A DNA stretch of 6,294 bases from Ignavibacteria bacterium (lineage in GTDB: Bacteria; Bacteroidota; Ignavibacteria; Tepidaquicellales; OLB5). The translations under genes and the position numbers were made by a program. The first letter of the stretch is position 1, and every line of letters begins with the position of its first letter. Below the pieces are notes generated by a model, which had not been told where the DNA came from, did not search any database, and worked only from the letters and a program-made list of their open reading frames with translations. This document shows, piece after piece, positions 1-6,077 of the stretch. The DNA lies in contig JAOADS010000125.1 in the NCBI GenBank assembly GCA_026417195.1, forward strand, positions 1 through 6,294, given 5' to 3'.

Positions 1-674
1 TATATCATACCGTTTACTGAAAGCCTCTCGTAAGTATGATCGTGTCCTGTTGTAACAATTGATGCTCCCCATCTTTTAAATGGCCACTGCATATAGGTTA
101 TATTGCCATGTGAGCCGGAGGAATATGGTGAGTGATGAAAGTAAACTATTTTAAATCTCTGGACAGAGGATAAGAGTTTATTTTTAAGCCATTGTCCCTG
201 AACTGAATTACTGTCTGTACCGTCGGGTTCTGCGGGATCACTGTCTATACAGAAGAAATGGATGTTTTCTCTTATAAAGTCATAATATCTTTCATTACCC
301 GGGAGTGTGAAATAATCAAGATATGGTTGTGCGTTGTTAGTTAGCCAGTCATGGTTTCCAAGCGAAGGGAAAAATTTGTTTTCATTTGCGCCCTGTCCGA
401 AGATTCCTTTATACGGGTGAATGAAGTCATGGTAATATTGTCCGATGTTTGAGTCAATTGTGATCCCTGAACCTACTTCGTAATTATTGTCTCCGGTAGT
501 AATTATGAAATCCGGATTCCAGCTGTGAACAAGTGATGATACAAGAGCTTCGCCCGGTGACTGCCACTTTCCGTAGTCTCCGATTATTGCGAAACGTATT
601 ATGGGTGTCTGATCGTGAAGAGATGCGGATAAAAAAAATAATGAGATAACTGAATATTTAATTCCTTTGATCAG
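1..674 (-). CDS. Purple-acid-phosphatase-like metallophosphoesterase, secreted (C-terminus beyond left edge)
   Basis: 224 codons are visible; the rest lies beyond the left edge. Read from the CTG at 674-672, the protein has Lys3 and Lys6, a hydrophobic stretch at about 7-19 (a plausible signal peptide), then all five metal-ligand blocks of the purple acid phosphatase group: GDYG (32-35), GDNNY (61-65), GNHD (106-109), FHHSPY (179-184) and GHDHTYER (210-217). The last block, GHxHxYER, is typical of purple/tartrate-resistant acid phosphatases with a two-metal centre that hydrolyse phosphomonoesters. The substrate cannot be read from the sequence. It is predicted to be exported to the periplasm or cell surface. 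Any C-terminal T9SS sorting tail would lie outside the window. It follows plsY by 11 bases and is probably translated by coupling. The frame has no ATG, GTG or TTG before Met195, so CTG is the best start available. The family call is firm; the start is uncertain. Confidence 0.88.
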   Translation of the reverse strand, partial: MIKGIKYSVISLFFLSASLHDQTPIIRFAIIGDYGKWQSPGEALVSSLVHSWNPDFIITTGDNNYEVGSGITIDSNIGQYYHDFIHPYKGIFGQGANENKFFPSLGNHDWLTNNAQPYLDYFTLPGNERYYDFIRENIHFFCIDSDPAEPDGTDSNSVQGQWLKNKLLSSVQRFKIVYFHHSPYSSGSHGNITYMQWPFKRWGASIVTTGHDHTYERLSVNGMI

Positions 675-685
675 TTATTAAAACG

Positions 686-1393
686 CTAATTGACAGACTT
701 TCTTTTAAATGGTGCTTCTATTTTTATACAACGGATCTTCCACCATTTTTCAAAACGGTTTTCCTCTCCGTAAAGAAGTCTTTTGATGTTTGCCCTGTGA
801 TTGTATATGAGAAAGATACACACTGCTATACTGAAGTAAATAAGAGTATGGTATCCGTCAATATCTACGTTGAAGATGTTTTCTCTGATGAACATAACAG
901 AGGGGAATGCAAAAGCTGCTGCAATTGAACCAAGAGAAACATAACCTGAAAATATAAGCACAAGCACAAAGACTCCTATTGATATACCTGCATCTACCGG
1001 TGCCAGACTTATCAGCATGCCACCGGTTGTATTGATGCCCTTACCTCCCCTGAAACCGGCAAATACTGACCATACGTGTCCGATAACAGCCGATATACCT
1101 GCTATTATCTGAACAACGGTTATATCTTCAAATGGTGTTCTGTTTTCAAATGGCAGCGCACCGTAGAAAAGTTTGGAAATGAAAAGTGTTGCAAGGACTC
1201 CTTTCATTACATCAATAGCCTGAACAGCTATACCGGCTTTCCAGCCAAGTACTCTGAATGCATTTGTGCTACCGAGGTTTTTGCTGCCATGTTTGCGTAT
1301 ATCTATTCCTCTGAAGTATTTACCTATAATTAATGCTGTAGGGAATGAACCTACGAGGTAACTTAAGATTATTACTATTAATAATGATAACAT
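686..1393 (-). CDS. plsY: Acyl-phosphate glycerol-3-phosphate acyltransferase PlsY
   Basis: This integral inner-membrane enzyme transfers an acyl group from acyl-phosphate (made by PlsX) to glycerol-3-phosphate. The product is lysophosphatidic acid, the first committed intermediate of phospholipid synthesis. The conserved cytoplasmic blocks are visible: SFPTALIIGK (16-25) followed by DIRKHGSKNLGSTNAFRVLG (31-50); GHVWSVFAGFRGGKG (105-119) with the Gly-rich substrate loop; and NHRANIKRLLYGEENRF (198-214). Hydrophobic helices lie between them, as expected for a multi-pass protein. At 235 residues it is somewhat longer than the usual ~200, because of a loop near 76-92 and a basic C-terminal tail (215-235). 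The ATG at 1393 places the first helix immediately at the N-terminus, which is normal for the family. It lies 17 bases after the NifU-like gene and 11 bases before the phosphatase, so it is probably in the same operon. No plsX is in view. Confidence 0.96.
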   Translation of the reverse strand: MLSLLIVIILSYLVGSFPTALIIGKYFRGIDIRKHGSKNLGSTNAFRVLGWKAGIAVQAIDVMKGVLATLFISKLFYGALPFENRTPFEDITVVQIIAGISAVIGHVWSVFAGFRGGKGINTTGGMLISLAPVDAGISIGVFVLVLIFSGYVSLGSIAAAFAFPSVMFIRENIFNVDIDGYHTLIYFSIAVCIFLIYNHRANIKRLLYGEENRFEKWWKIRCIKIEAPFKRKSVN

Positions 1394-1410
1394 AAAACTT
1401 TTTTATAATT

Positions 1411-1662
1411 TTAGCTGAAACATTCTATTCTTTTGATTTCTGATATTTCATTCATAATTGCTCTTTCTATACCCGCTCTAAGTGTCATAGGTTTGAGTGG
1501 ACAGCTGTCACATGCTCCTAACAGCTTAAGTTCAACAAATCCGTCTTCCCTTACCCTTATTAATCTTACATCTCCGCCGTCAATCTGCAGATATGGCCTT
1601 ATTTTATCAAGTATCCGGTTGATTTTCTGTTCAATATCAGCAGTTTTCCCACTATATGTCAT
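1411..1662 (-). CDS. NifU C-terminal-domain (Nfu-type) Fe-S cluster scaffold/carrier
   Basis: An 83-residue stand-alone NifU C-terminal domain, the type that binds a 4Fe-4S (or 2Fe-2S) cluster between two subunits and passes it to target apoproteins. Diagnostic features are the helix start IEQKINRILDKIRPYLQ (10-26), the DGGD turn (28-31), a central strand ELKLLGAC, and the CDSCP motif with the cluster ligands Cys51 and Cys54, followed by the MTLRAGIERAI helix (59-69). A third cysteine, Cys81, near the end is not a family ligand. The length fits a minimal Nfu protein; there is no IscU-like N-terminal domain and no A-type domain. The ATG at 1662 is preceded by a weak GAGA. It sits 52 bases downstream of the Mrp-type ATPase, and the two families often act on the same Fe-S pathway. 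This suggests a cluster-delivery pair in the cytoplasm. Confidence 0.93.
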   Translation of the reverse strand: MTYSGKTADIEQKINRILDKIRPYLQIDGGDVRLIRVREDGFVELKLLGACDSCPLKPMTLRAGIERAIMNEISEIKRIECFS

Positions 1663-1714
1663 TTATCTCGTGTAAAAATAAGAAAACTTTATTAAAAAAG
1701 CATTAGATGTTTTT

Positions 1715-2521
1715 TTAAACTTCTATTACGGGGTTTTTACCTTCTGAAGGGACTATGTTTTTCAGTGTTTCTTCTGTCCTTAAGGCTATTTCCCTGAATA
1801 CTTTTGCCGCATTACTTTCAGGATGACCTATTACAATAGGTTTCCCTCTGTCACAGTCTTCACGGATAGTTTTGTCAATTTCAATTTCTCCGAGAAACGG
1901 GATATTCATTTCATCTGCAAGTTTTCTGCCTCCGGCTTCCCCGAAGATATGTTCTTTCGTACCGTCCGGTGTCAGATAATAACTCATATTTTCCACTATG
2001 CCTATGACCGGAACGTTTACTTTCCGGAACATCTTAGCTCCTTTACGTGCATCAATAAGCGAGATTTCCTGAGGCGTTGTAACTATTACTGCTCCTGAAA
2101 GAGGAATAGTCTGTGTTAATGTAAGCTGTATGTCACCTGTTCCCGGAGGCATGTCAAATATCAGATAGTCTAACTCATCCCATATTACATCTGTAATGAA
2201 CTGTCTCAAAGCTGATGCTGCCATAGGTCCTCTCCAGATAACTGCTTCATTGGGGTCTGCGAGGAAACCTATTGACATTATTTTCAGTCCATATTTACTT
2301 ACAGGCTGGATTTTAGGTTTAGTTTCTGTTTTTACTACTTTAGGTTTCTCATCCTTTGTGTCCAGCATAAGCGGTATAGAGGGACCGTAGATATCAGCAT
2401 CTATAAGTCCTACTTTTCTGCCTTCCTTTACAAGTGAAAGGGCTAAATTAACCGTAACGGTTGATTTACCGACTCCTCCTTTTCCTGAAGCTACAGCTAT
2501 TGAATATTTTATCTTATCCAT
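1715..2521 (-). CDS. mrp: Mrp/NBP35 (ApbC) family P-loop ATPase, probable Fe-S cluster carrier
   Basis: A 268-residue MinD-like ATPase of the Mrp/ApbC/NBP35 family, which uses ATP to move Fe-S clusters onto apoproteins. Visible are the deviant Walker A GKGGVGKST (13-21) with the signature first lysine, the switch I segment DADIYGPSIP (41-50), WRGPM (96-100), Walker B with the family hallmark DMPPGTGD (123-130), TTPQ (148-151) and GIVENMSYY (174-182). The N-terminal MIP18/DUF59 domain found in longer homologues is absent, so the protein starts directly at the ATPase fold. The CxxC pair that holds the cluster in many Mrp/NBP35 proteins, expected just after the ENMS segment, is replaced by LTPDGTKEHIFG; the only cysteine is Cys223. 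This may be a variant that relies on another cluster holder such as the neighbouring Nfu protein, but that is inference. The ATG start is 6 bases after the upstream gene, so coupling is likely. Confidence 0.94.
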   Translation of the reverse strand: MDKIKYSIAVASGKGGVGKSTVTVNLALSLVKEGRKVGLIDADIYGPSIPLMLDTKDEKPKVVKTETKPKIQPVSKYGLKIMSIGFLADPNEAVIWRGPMAASALRQFITDVIWDELDYLIFDMPPGTGDIQLTLTQTIPLSGAVIVTTPQEISLIDARKGAKMFRKVNVPVIGIVENMSYYLTPDGTKEHIFGEAGGRKLADEMNIPFLGEIEIDKTIREDCDRGKPIVIGHPESNAAKVFREIALRTEETLKNIVPSEGKNPVIEV

Positions 2522-2527
2522 TCTTTT

Positions 2528-3733
2528 TTAATTTTGAGGTTTTTTATCTTTCTTTGTTTTGTTTTTACCGGTTATTTTATCTCTGCTGTTTTGATTCATT
2601 TTGCTTTCTTCTGTTTTTTTTAATTCATCTTTTCTTTTATTTTCATCAAGCTTCTTCAGATAAACCGCAAGAGGATAAAATTTATGTCCAAGTTTTTTTA
2701 GCAGGAGAATTTCATGATAAAATTTTTCAAATTCTTTCTCTTTTAATTTAATCAGTGAGATAAAATGTTTTCTTGTAACAGAAATAGATCTTATCTTTTC
2801 AGAAATGATTTTAATTTTGTCAGCGGATGATTCTTCCTCCAGAGTTAATAATTTTATCTGCAGACTGTCACTGATTACCTTTATATTATATCTGGAGAAC
2901 TCATAGTTTATGTTGTTTAATGTTTCCCTGTTTATGTTCTGACCATATATTAATAATACGTTTCTAATGTTCGTGAAATCACTGGTGAAGTTTTTTATAA
3001 CTTCCCTTATCTTTTTTTCATCTGAGCCCCAGATGAAGTCATTTTCATAATTTTTTTCATCTCCGGCCTGGAATTTTATTACTATGTCTTTCTTAAGTGC
3101 TGAGAGCTGGTTCAGAATATTTATTTTCTCAAGATTGCGGGGAAGAACATAGCTGAATTCCTGTTTGTCCTTAATTAGTTTTTCAATTTCCTTTTCGTTA
3201 AATTCTTCTATCCCTTCTATGAGGAGACTTATTACTGCTCCGTTTCTTGATATTTTATCTGAATATTTTACAGATATGGTAGCTACTGTTCCGGGAGGCC
3301 CGGAAGTATCACCCTTTTCTATACTGATGAATATGTCTTTTGTCAGTATGTCTTCTGTAACTTTCGGGTTAAAACCAGCTGAGTGTATAACAGAACCTAT
3401 TTCAAGATTAAGTTCAAGAGTAGAGAGATCCTTAGGGATTATTACATTTTTTTCAAACAGGAAGTTTTTATCCTTTCTATGACTTAATGTAGTATTAATC
3501 CATGAATTTTCTATACCGAATCCGTATAAAACAGAATCAATTTTTTCATTTAGCTTTTCAGGCGGGATAATTTCATTCTCCTGAGAAATTTCATTTGGGC
3601 TCTGCTTACTTAAGTCTTTGTTTGTAGCAAAATGTAATACTGTAAAAACTGAAGCTATAAGTAGGAGGGATACTATGAATGCGGGTTTTCTGAGGAATGA
3701 ATAAACATTTTTTTTTGTTTTAATTCTGGACAA
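2528..3733 (-). CDS. Membrane-anchored protein with a probable degenerate divergent-polysaccharide-deacetylase (DUF610-like) domain
   Basis: A 401-residue protein. A basic N-terminus (residues 4-16) precedes one hydrophobic segment at about 17-36, so it is probably a signal anchor with the bulk in the periplasm. A variable linker (37-60) leads to a region of about 60-160 of unknown fold, with IIPKDLS at 98-104. Residues 166-362 follow the layout I know from divergent polysaccharide deacetylases: AVISLLIEGIE (166-176) where VIDDFG is usual, FSYVLPRNLE (193-202) where FAVLPG is usual, IKFQAGDE (219-226) for LHLPME, RNVLLIYGQN (257-266) for VNNHMGSR, VISDS (286-290) for FLDSR, and a final KLGHKFYPLAVYL. 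The catalytic Asp and His positions are lost, so if the match holds it is a pseudoenzyme. A Lys-rich tail ends it (361-401). The TTG start is supported by AGGAAG just upstream, and there is no other in-frame Met before 379. It is the first gene of the left operon. The gene is sure; the family is tentative. Confidence 0.72.
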   Translation of the reverse strand: MSRIKTKKNVYSFLRKPAFIVSLLLIASVFTVLHFATNKDLSKQSPNEISQENEIIPPEKLNEKIDSVLYGFGIENSWINTTLSHRKDKNFLFEKNVIIPKDLSTLELNLEIGSVIHSAGFNPKVTEDILTKDIFISIEKGDTSGPPGTVATISVKYSDKISRNGAVISLLIEGIEEFNEKEIEKLIKDKQEFSYVLPRNLEKINILNQLSALKKDIVIKFQAGDEKNYENDFIWGSDEKKIREVIKNFTSDFTNIRNVLLIYGQNINRETLNNINYEFSRYNIKVISDSLQIKLLTLEEESSADKIKIISEKIRSISVTRKHFISLIKLKEKEFEKFYHEILLLKKLGHKFYPLAVYLKKLDENKRKDELKKTEESKMNQNSRDKITGKNKTKKDKKPQN

Positions 3734-3736
3734 AAG

Positions 3737-3742
3737 CTTCCT
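3737..3742 (-). promoter_or_regulatory. Shine-Dalgarno site AGGAAG supporting the TTG start
   Basis: On the minus strand AGGAAG lies 3 bases (4 for the core AGGA plus AG) ahead of the TTG at 3733-3731. It is one of the strongest ribosome-binding sites in the window. Because the frame offers no ATG before the transmembrane segment, this site decides the start of the first gene of the left operon. Confidence 0.6.
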
Positions 3743-3777
3743 AACGGAATCAGTTAAATATATATGAAATTTTTCAG

Positions 3778-3806
3778 TTTACTGAATGTAAAAATATCCA
3801 TATTTT
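3778..3806 (+). promoter_or_regulatory. Candidate sigma-70-like promoter for the BI-1/sugar-dehydrogenase unit
   Basis: TTTACT (3778-3783) and TATTTT (3801-3806) are separated by 17 bases. Each matches the classical -35 and -10 hexamers at four of six positions. Transcription would begin near 3813 and leave a leader of about 35 bases before the ATG at 3848. In AT-rich DNA such matches also occur by chance, and Bacteroidota-like bacteria can use different promoter consensus sequences, so this is only a candidate. Confidence 0.28.
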
Positions 3807-3833
3807 AGTATTAATTCTATGTAATAATTATCA

Positions 3834-3838
3834 GGGAG
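3834..3838 (+). promoter_or_regulatory. Ribosome-binding site GGGAG
   Basis: GGGAG lies 9 bases ahead of the ATG at 3848 and fixes that codon as the start of the BI-1 family gene. Most other genes in the window lack a site this clear. Confidence 0.55.
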
Positions 3839-3847
3839 AAATTCATT

Positions 3848-4561
3848 ATGGAACCAATTCCGGTAATGCAGGGACAATATTCGGTTGCCGAAGAGACTAC
3901 GAGAAGTTTTGTTCTCAAGGTTTACATTTGGATGGCTTTCGGACTTTTTCTCACAGCAGCTGTTTCAGCTGCACCGTTTCTGATATTAGGAGCTGAAAGA
4001 TATGCCGAGCTGGTATATGAATACATCACTGTTATTTATATTCTTATGTTGATTGAACTTGCTATCGTTTTCGGACTGACGTTTGCTATAAACAAGATAC
4101 CTTCTGTTTTTGGATTTATTGCATTTATCTTCTACTCAGCCTTAAACGGGATAACGCTTTCACCGATATTTCTCGTTTATACTGGTGTTTCAATATTTTC
4201 TACATTTTTTGTCTGTGCAATGATGTTCGCCGGAACCAGTCTGCTTGGTTACATCACAAAGATGGATTTAACACGTATAGGCGGTTTCCTTACCATGGCT
4301 CTTATTGGCCTCATAGGCGCTATGGTAGTGAATTTATTTCTGAGAAGTGATACAATGTCTTGGATAGTTTCGTTTATCGGAGTTATAATCTTTGTTGGGC
4401 TTACAGCATATGACACACAGAGAATAAAGAATATGGCTGCCTGGATCGATTCATCTTCAGAGGAAGGGAAGAAGGCATCTGTAATGGGTGCTCTTGCCTT
4501 ATATTTAGATTTTATAAACATGTTCCTCTTTCTTCTGAGATTACTTGGAAGAAGAAATTAA
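3848..4561 (+). CDS. Bax inhibitor-1 / YccA family integral membrane protein
   Basis: A 237-residue protein with seven predicted hydrophobic helices, at about 24-46, 56-80, 84-104, 108-134, 143-165, 169-188 and 213-232. This is the expected length and topology of bacterial BI-1/YccA/YetJ proteins. Family marks include the N-terminal RSFVLKVYIWMAFGL (19-33), the LNGITLSPIFLVYT stretch (99-112) and FAGTSLLGYITKMDL (127-141). TAYDTQRIK (186-194) and ALYLDFINMFLFLLRLLG (217-234) complete the set. Asp189 and Asp221 probably correspond to the aspartate pair that gates the pH-sensitive calcium leak in Bacillus subtilis YetJ (family knowledge; alignment not run). It acts in the inner membrane; in other bacteria relatives interact with the FtsH protease (YccA) or leak calcium. 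The ATG has a good GGGAG site. It is the first gene of the plus-strand unit, 16 bases before the secreted dehydrogenase; the functional link between the two is unknown. Confidence 0.95.
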   Translation: MEPIPVMQGQYSVAEETTRSFVLKVYIWMAFGLFLTAAVSAAPFLILGAERYAELVYEYITVIYILMLIELAIVFGLTFAINKIPSVFGFIAFIFYSALNGITLSPIFLVYTGVSIFSTFFVCAMMFAGTSLLGYITKMDLTRIGGFLTMALIGLIGAMVVNLFLRSDTMSWIVSFIGVIIFVGLTAYDTQRIKNMAAWIDSSSEEGKKASVMGALALYLDFINMFLFLLRLLGRRN

Positions 4562-4577
4562 TTTAAGTAAACTATAA

Positions 4578-6008
4578 ATGAAAAAACTTTCATTAATTTT
4601 AATCTCAACGTTTATTATTTCATTACCTGTATCATCACAGGTTAGTTTCGTGAATGCATTCCCGAATCTTACTTTTTCCTTACCATTATTTTTAACCTAT
4701 CCTCCAGACAATACAAACAGGATATTTGTTGTTCAGCAAAGAGGACTTATCAGAGTTTTTCCGAATGATTCAACCACTACTTCAATTCAGACTTTCCTTG
4801 ACCTTACAAACAAGGCAAGTCAGAGCGGGAGTGAGAGAGGTTTGCTGGGACTTGCATTTCATCCGAACTATGCCACCAACAGATATTTTTACGTCAACTA
4901 TACCCGTCAGAGTGACGGAGCAACTGTAATTTCACGTTTCACTACACAGTCTGGCAACCCTAACAAGGCTGACTCTTTAAGTGAGCTGATACTTATGACT
5001 ATTCCCCAGCCATACAGTAATCATAACGGAGGAATGGTGATGTTCGGACTTGACGGTTATCTATATATAGGTATGGGTGACGGAGGCAGTGCGGGTGATC
5101 CGGGTAACTATGCGCAGAATAACAATAGTCTTTTAGGAAAGATTTTAAGAATAGATGTCAATAATCCTTCTGGCGGAAATAATTACGGAATACCTCCGGG
5201 TAATCCTTTTATAGGCGGCGGTGGACTTCCGGAGATCTGGTGTACAGGTATGAGAAATCCGTGGCGTTTCAGTCAGGATCCCGTTACAGGTACCATTTAT
5301 TGCGGTGATGTTGGGCAGAATGCCTGGGAGGAAATAGATACATTATGGGTAGGGAAAAATTATGGCTGGCGTTGTTATGAAGGATATGCTCCCTATAACC
5401 TGTCTGGTTGCGGACCCCCGTCTAATTACACGTTTCCGATAACTGCTTATGCTAATCCGTCTGTGGGATATTCCGTAACCGGTGGCTACGTTTATCGTGG
5501 AACAAGGGTCCCGTGGCTTGTAGGGAGGTATGTCTATGGTGATTACGGTACCAGGAGGGTGTGGAAGCTGCTACTTAACAATGGTGTTGTAAGTGATTCA
5601 GGTATGATAGGCATATCTCCTGCTCAGATAATGTCTTTCGGTGTGGATAAAAATAATGAGTTATACATTTGTGGTTCCAATGGTATTATTTATAAATTTC
5701 TGAACACTGCTATCGGAATTAACGGTGATCCTAATCTGATACCTGAAGGTTTTTCGCTTCATCAGAATTATCCGAATCCTTTCAATCCTTCCACGAAGAT
5801 AGGATTTACACTTCCTGTAAACAGCCATGTAAAAATTTCTGTTTATGATTTAAACGGTCGTGAAATGGAAGTTCTGATCAATGATGAAAAAAGTGCCGGT
5901 AATTACACAGTTGAATGGGATGCAGCGAATTATGCAAGTGGAGTATATTTTTATAAAATGGTTGCCGGCAGATATACAGATAGCAGGAAAATGGTTCTTA
6001 TGAAATAA
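4578..6008 (+). CDS. Secreted PQQ-dependent sugar (glucose/sorbosone) dehydrogenase-like beta-propeller with T9SS type A sorting domain
   Basis: A 476-residue exported protein. The signal peptide covers about 1-20 (MKKLSLILIS then hydrophobic, cleavage probably before Gln21). Residues 24-375 match the six-bladed soluble glucose/sorbosone dehydrogenase fold: SERGLLGLAFHP (85-96), NHNGG followed by MFGLDGYLYIGMGDGG (149-170), LLGKILRIDV (185-194), GMRNPWRFSQDP (224-235) and GDVGQNAWEEID (243-254). By family analogy His149 is the likely catalytic base and Arg226 a PQQ-contacting residue; the natural sugar is not predictable. A short linker leads to the C-terminal sorting domain (about 391-476) with QNYPNPFNPST (396-406), YDLNGREM and GVYFYKM, used to pass the outer membrane by type IX secretion. 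It lies 16 bases after the BI-1 gene with no clear ribosome site, so it is probably co-transcribed, and it is followed by a strong terminator. PQQ synthesis genes are not in view. Confidence 0.93.
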   Translation: MKKLSLILISTFIISLPVSSQVSFVNAFPNLTFSLPLFLTYPPDNTNRIFVVQQRGLIRVFPNDSTTTSIQTFLDLTNKASQSGSERGLLGLAFHPNYATNRYFYVNYTRQSDGATVISRFTTQSGNPNKADSLSELILMTIPQPYSNHNGGMVMFGLDGYLYIGMGDGGSAGDPGNYAQNNNSLLGKILRIDVNNPSGGNNYGIPPGNPFIGGGGLPEIWCTGMRNPWRFSQDPVTGTIYCGDVGQNAWEEIDTLWVGKNYGWRCYEGYAPYNLSGCGPPSNYTFPITAYANPSVGYSVTGGYVYRGTRVPWLVGRYVYGDYGTRRVWKLLLNNGVVSDSGMIGISPAQIMSFGVDKNNELYICGSNGIIYKFLNTAIGINGDPNLIPEGFSLHQNYPNPFNPSTKIGFTLPVNSHVKISVYDLNGREMEVLINDEKSAGNYTVEWDAANYASGVYFYKMVAGRYTDSRKMVLMK

Positions 6009-6024
6009 GTCTGAGGGAAATCAT

Positions 6025-6052
6025 AAAGCCCGCTTTGAATGCGGGCTTTTTT
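6025..6052 (+). terminator. Rho-independent terminator after the sugar-dehydrogenase gene
   Basis: A perfect 9-bp stem, AAAGCCCGC (6025-6033) with GCGGGCTTT (6041-6049) and a 7-base loop TTTGAAT, runs into six T's (6047-6052). It begins 16 bases past the stop codon at 6008. The three A's at the left edge give only a short U-run in the opposite direction, so it should work mainly on the plus strand and only weakly for the converging ferredoxin gene. Confidence 0.92.
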
Positions 6053-6077
6053 AATGTCTAAACGTATTTCTTATCCG

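Larger units (their letters stand above)
3734..3847. promoter_or_regulatory. Divergent intergenic promoter region
   Basis: These 114 AT-rich bases separate the 5' ends of the left (minus) and right (plus) transcription units, so promoters for both must lie here or just beside it. On the minus strand the best -10-like hexamer is TATATT (3762-3757), with a poor -35 candidate TTCAGT (3786-3781). A short inverted repeat, ttcag-ttta-ctgaa (3773-3786), lies in the middle. I see no riboswitch-like structure and no small ORF. Confidence 0.55.

Noticed and set aside
603..640. Possible frameshift in the phosphatase gene at the run of eight T's (minus strand).
   Set aside because: The frame upstream of the run already gives a good signal peptide that continues directly into the GDYG motif, so no shift is needed.
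1076..1333. Open frame on the plus strand opposite plsY.
   Set aside because: It lies wholly inside the strongly conserved plsY reading frame, shows no recognisable motif, and has no ribosome site. It is a shadow frame.
1695..1716. AT-only hairpin (aaaaaagcat-tag-atgttttttt) between the Mrp and Nfu genes, considered as an attenuator or terminator.
   Set aside because: On the transcribed minus strand the stem has an A-C mismatch and only one G-C pair, so it would be very weak. The tight operon spacing argues for read-through.
3165..3482. Open frame of about 105 codons on the plus strand opposite the deacetylase-like gene.
   Set aside because: The Ser/Ile/Phe-rich translation is typical of antisense reading of an AT-rich gene. 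The minus-strand gene has a supported start and operon context.
4249..4521. Open frame of 90 codons on the minus strand opposite the BI-1 gene.
   Set aside because: The plus-strand frame carries unmistakable BI-1 motifs across the same stretch, so this is a shadow.
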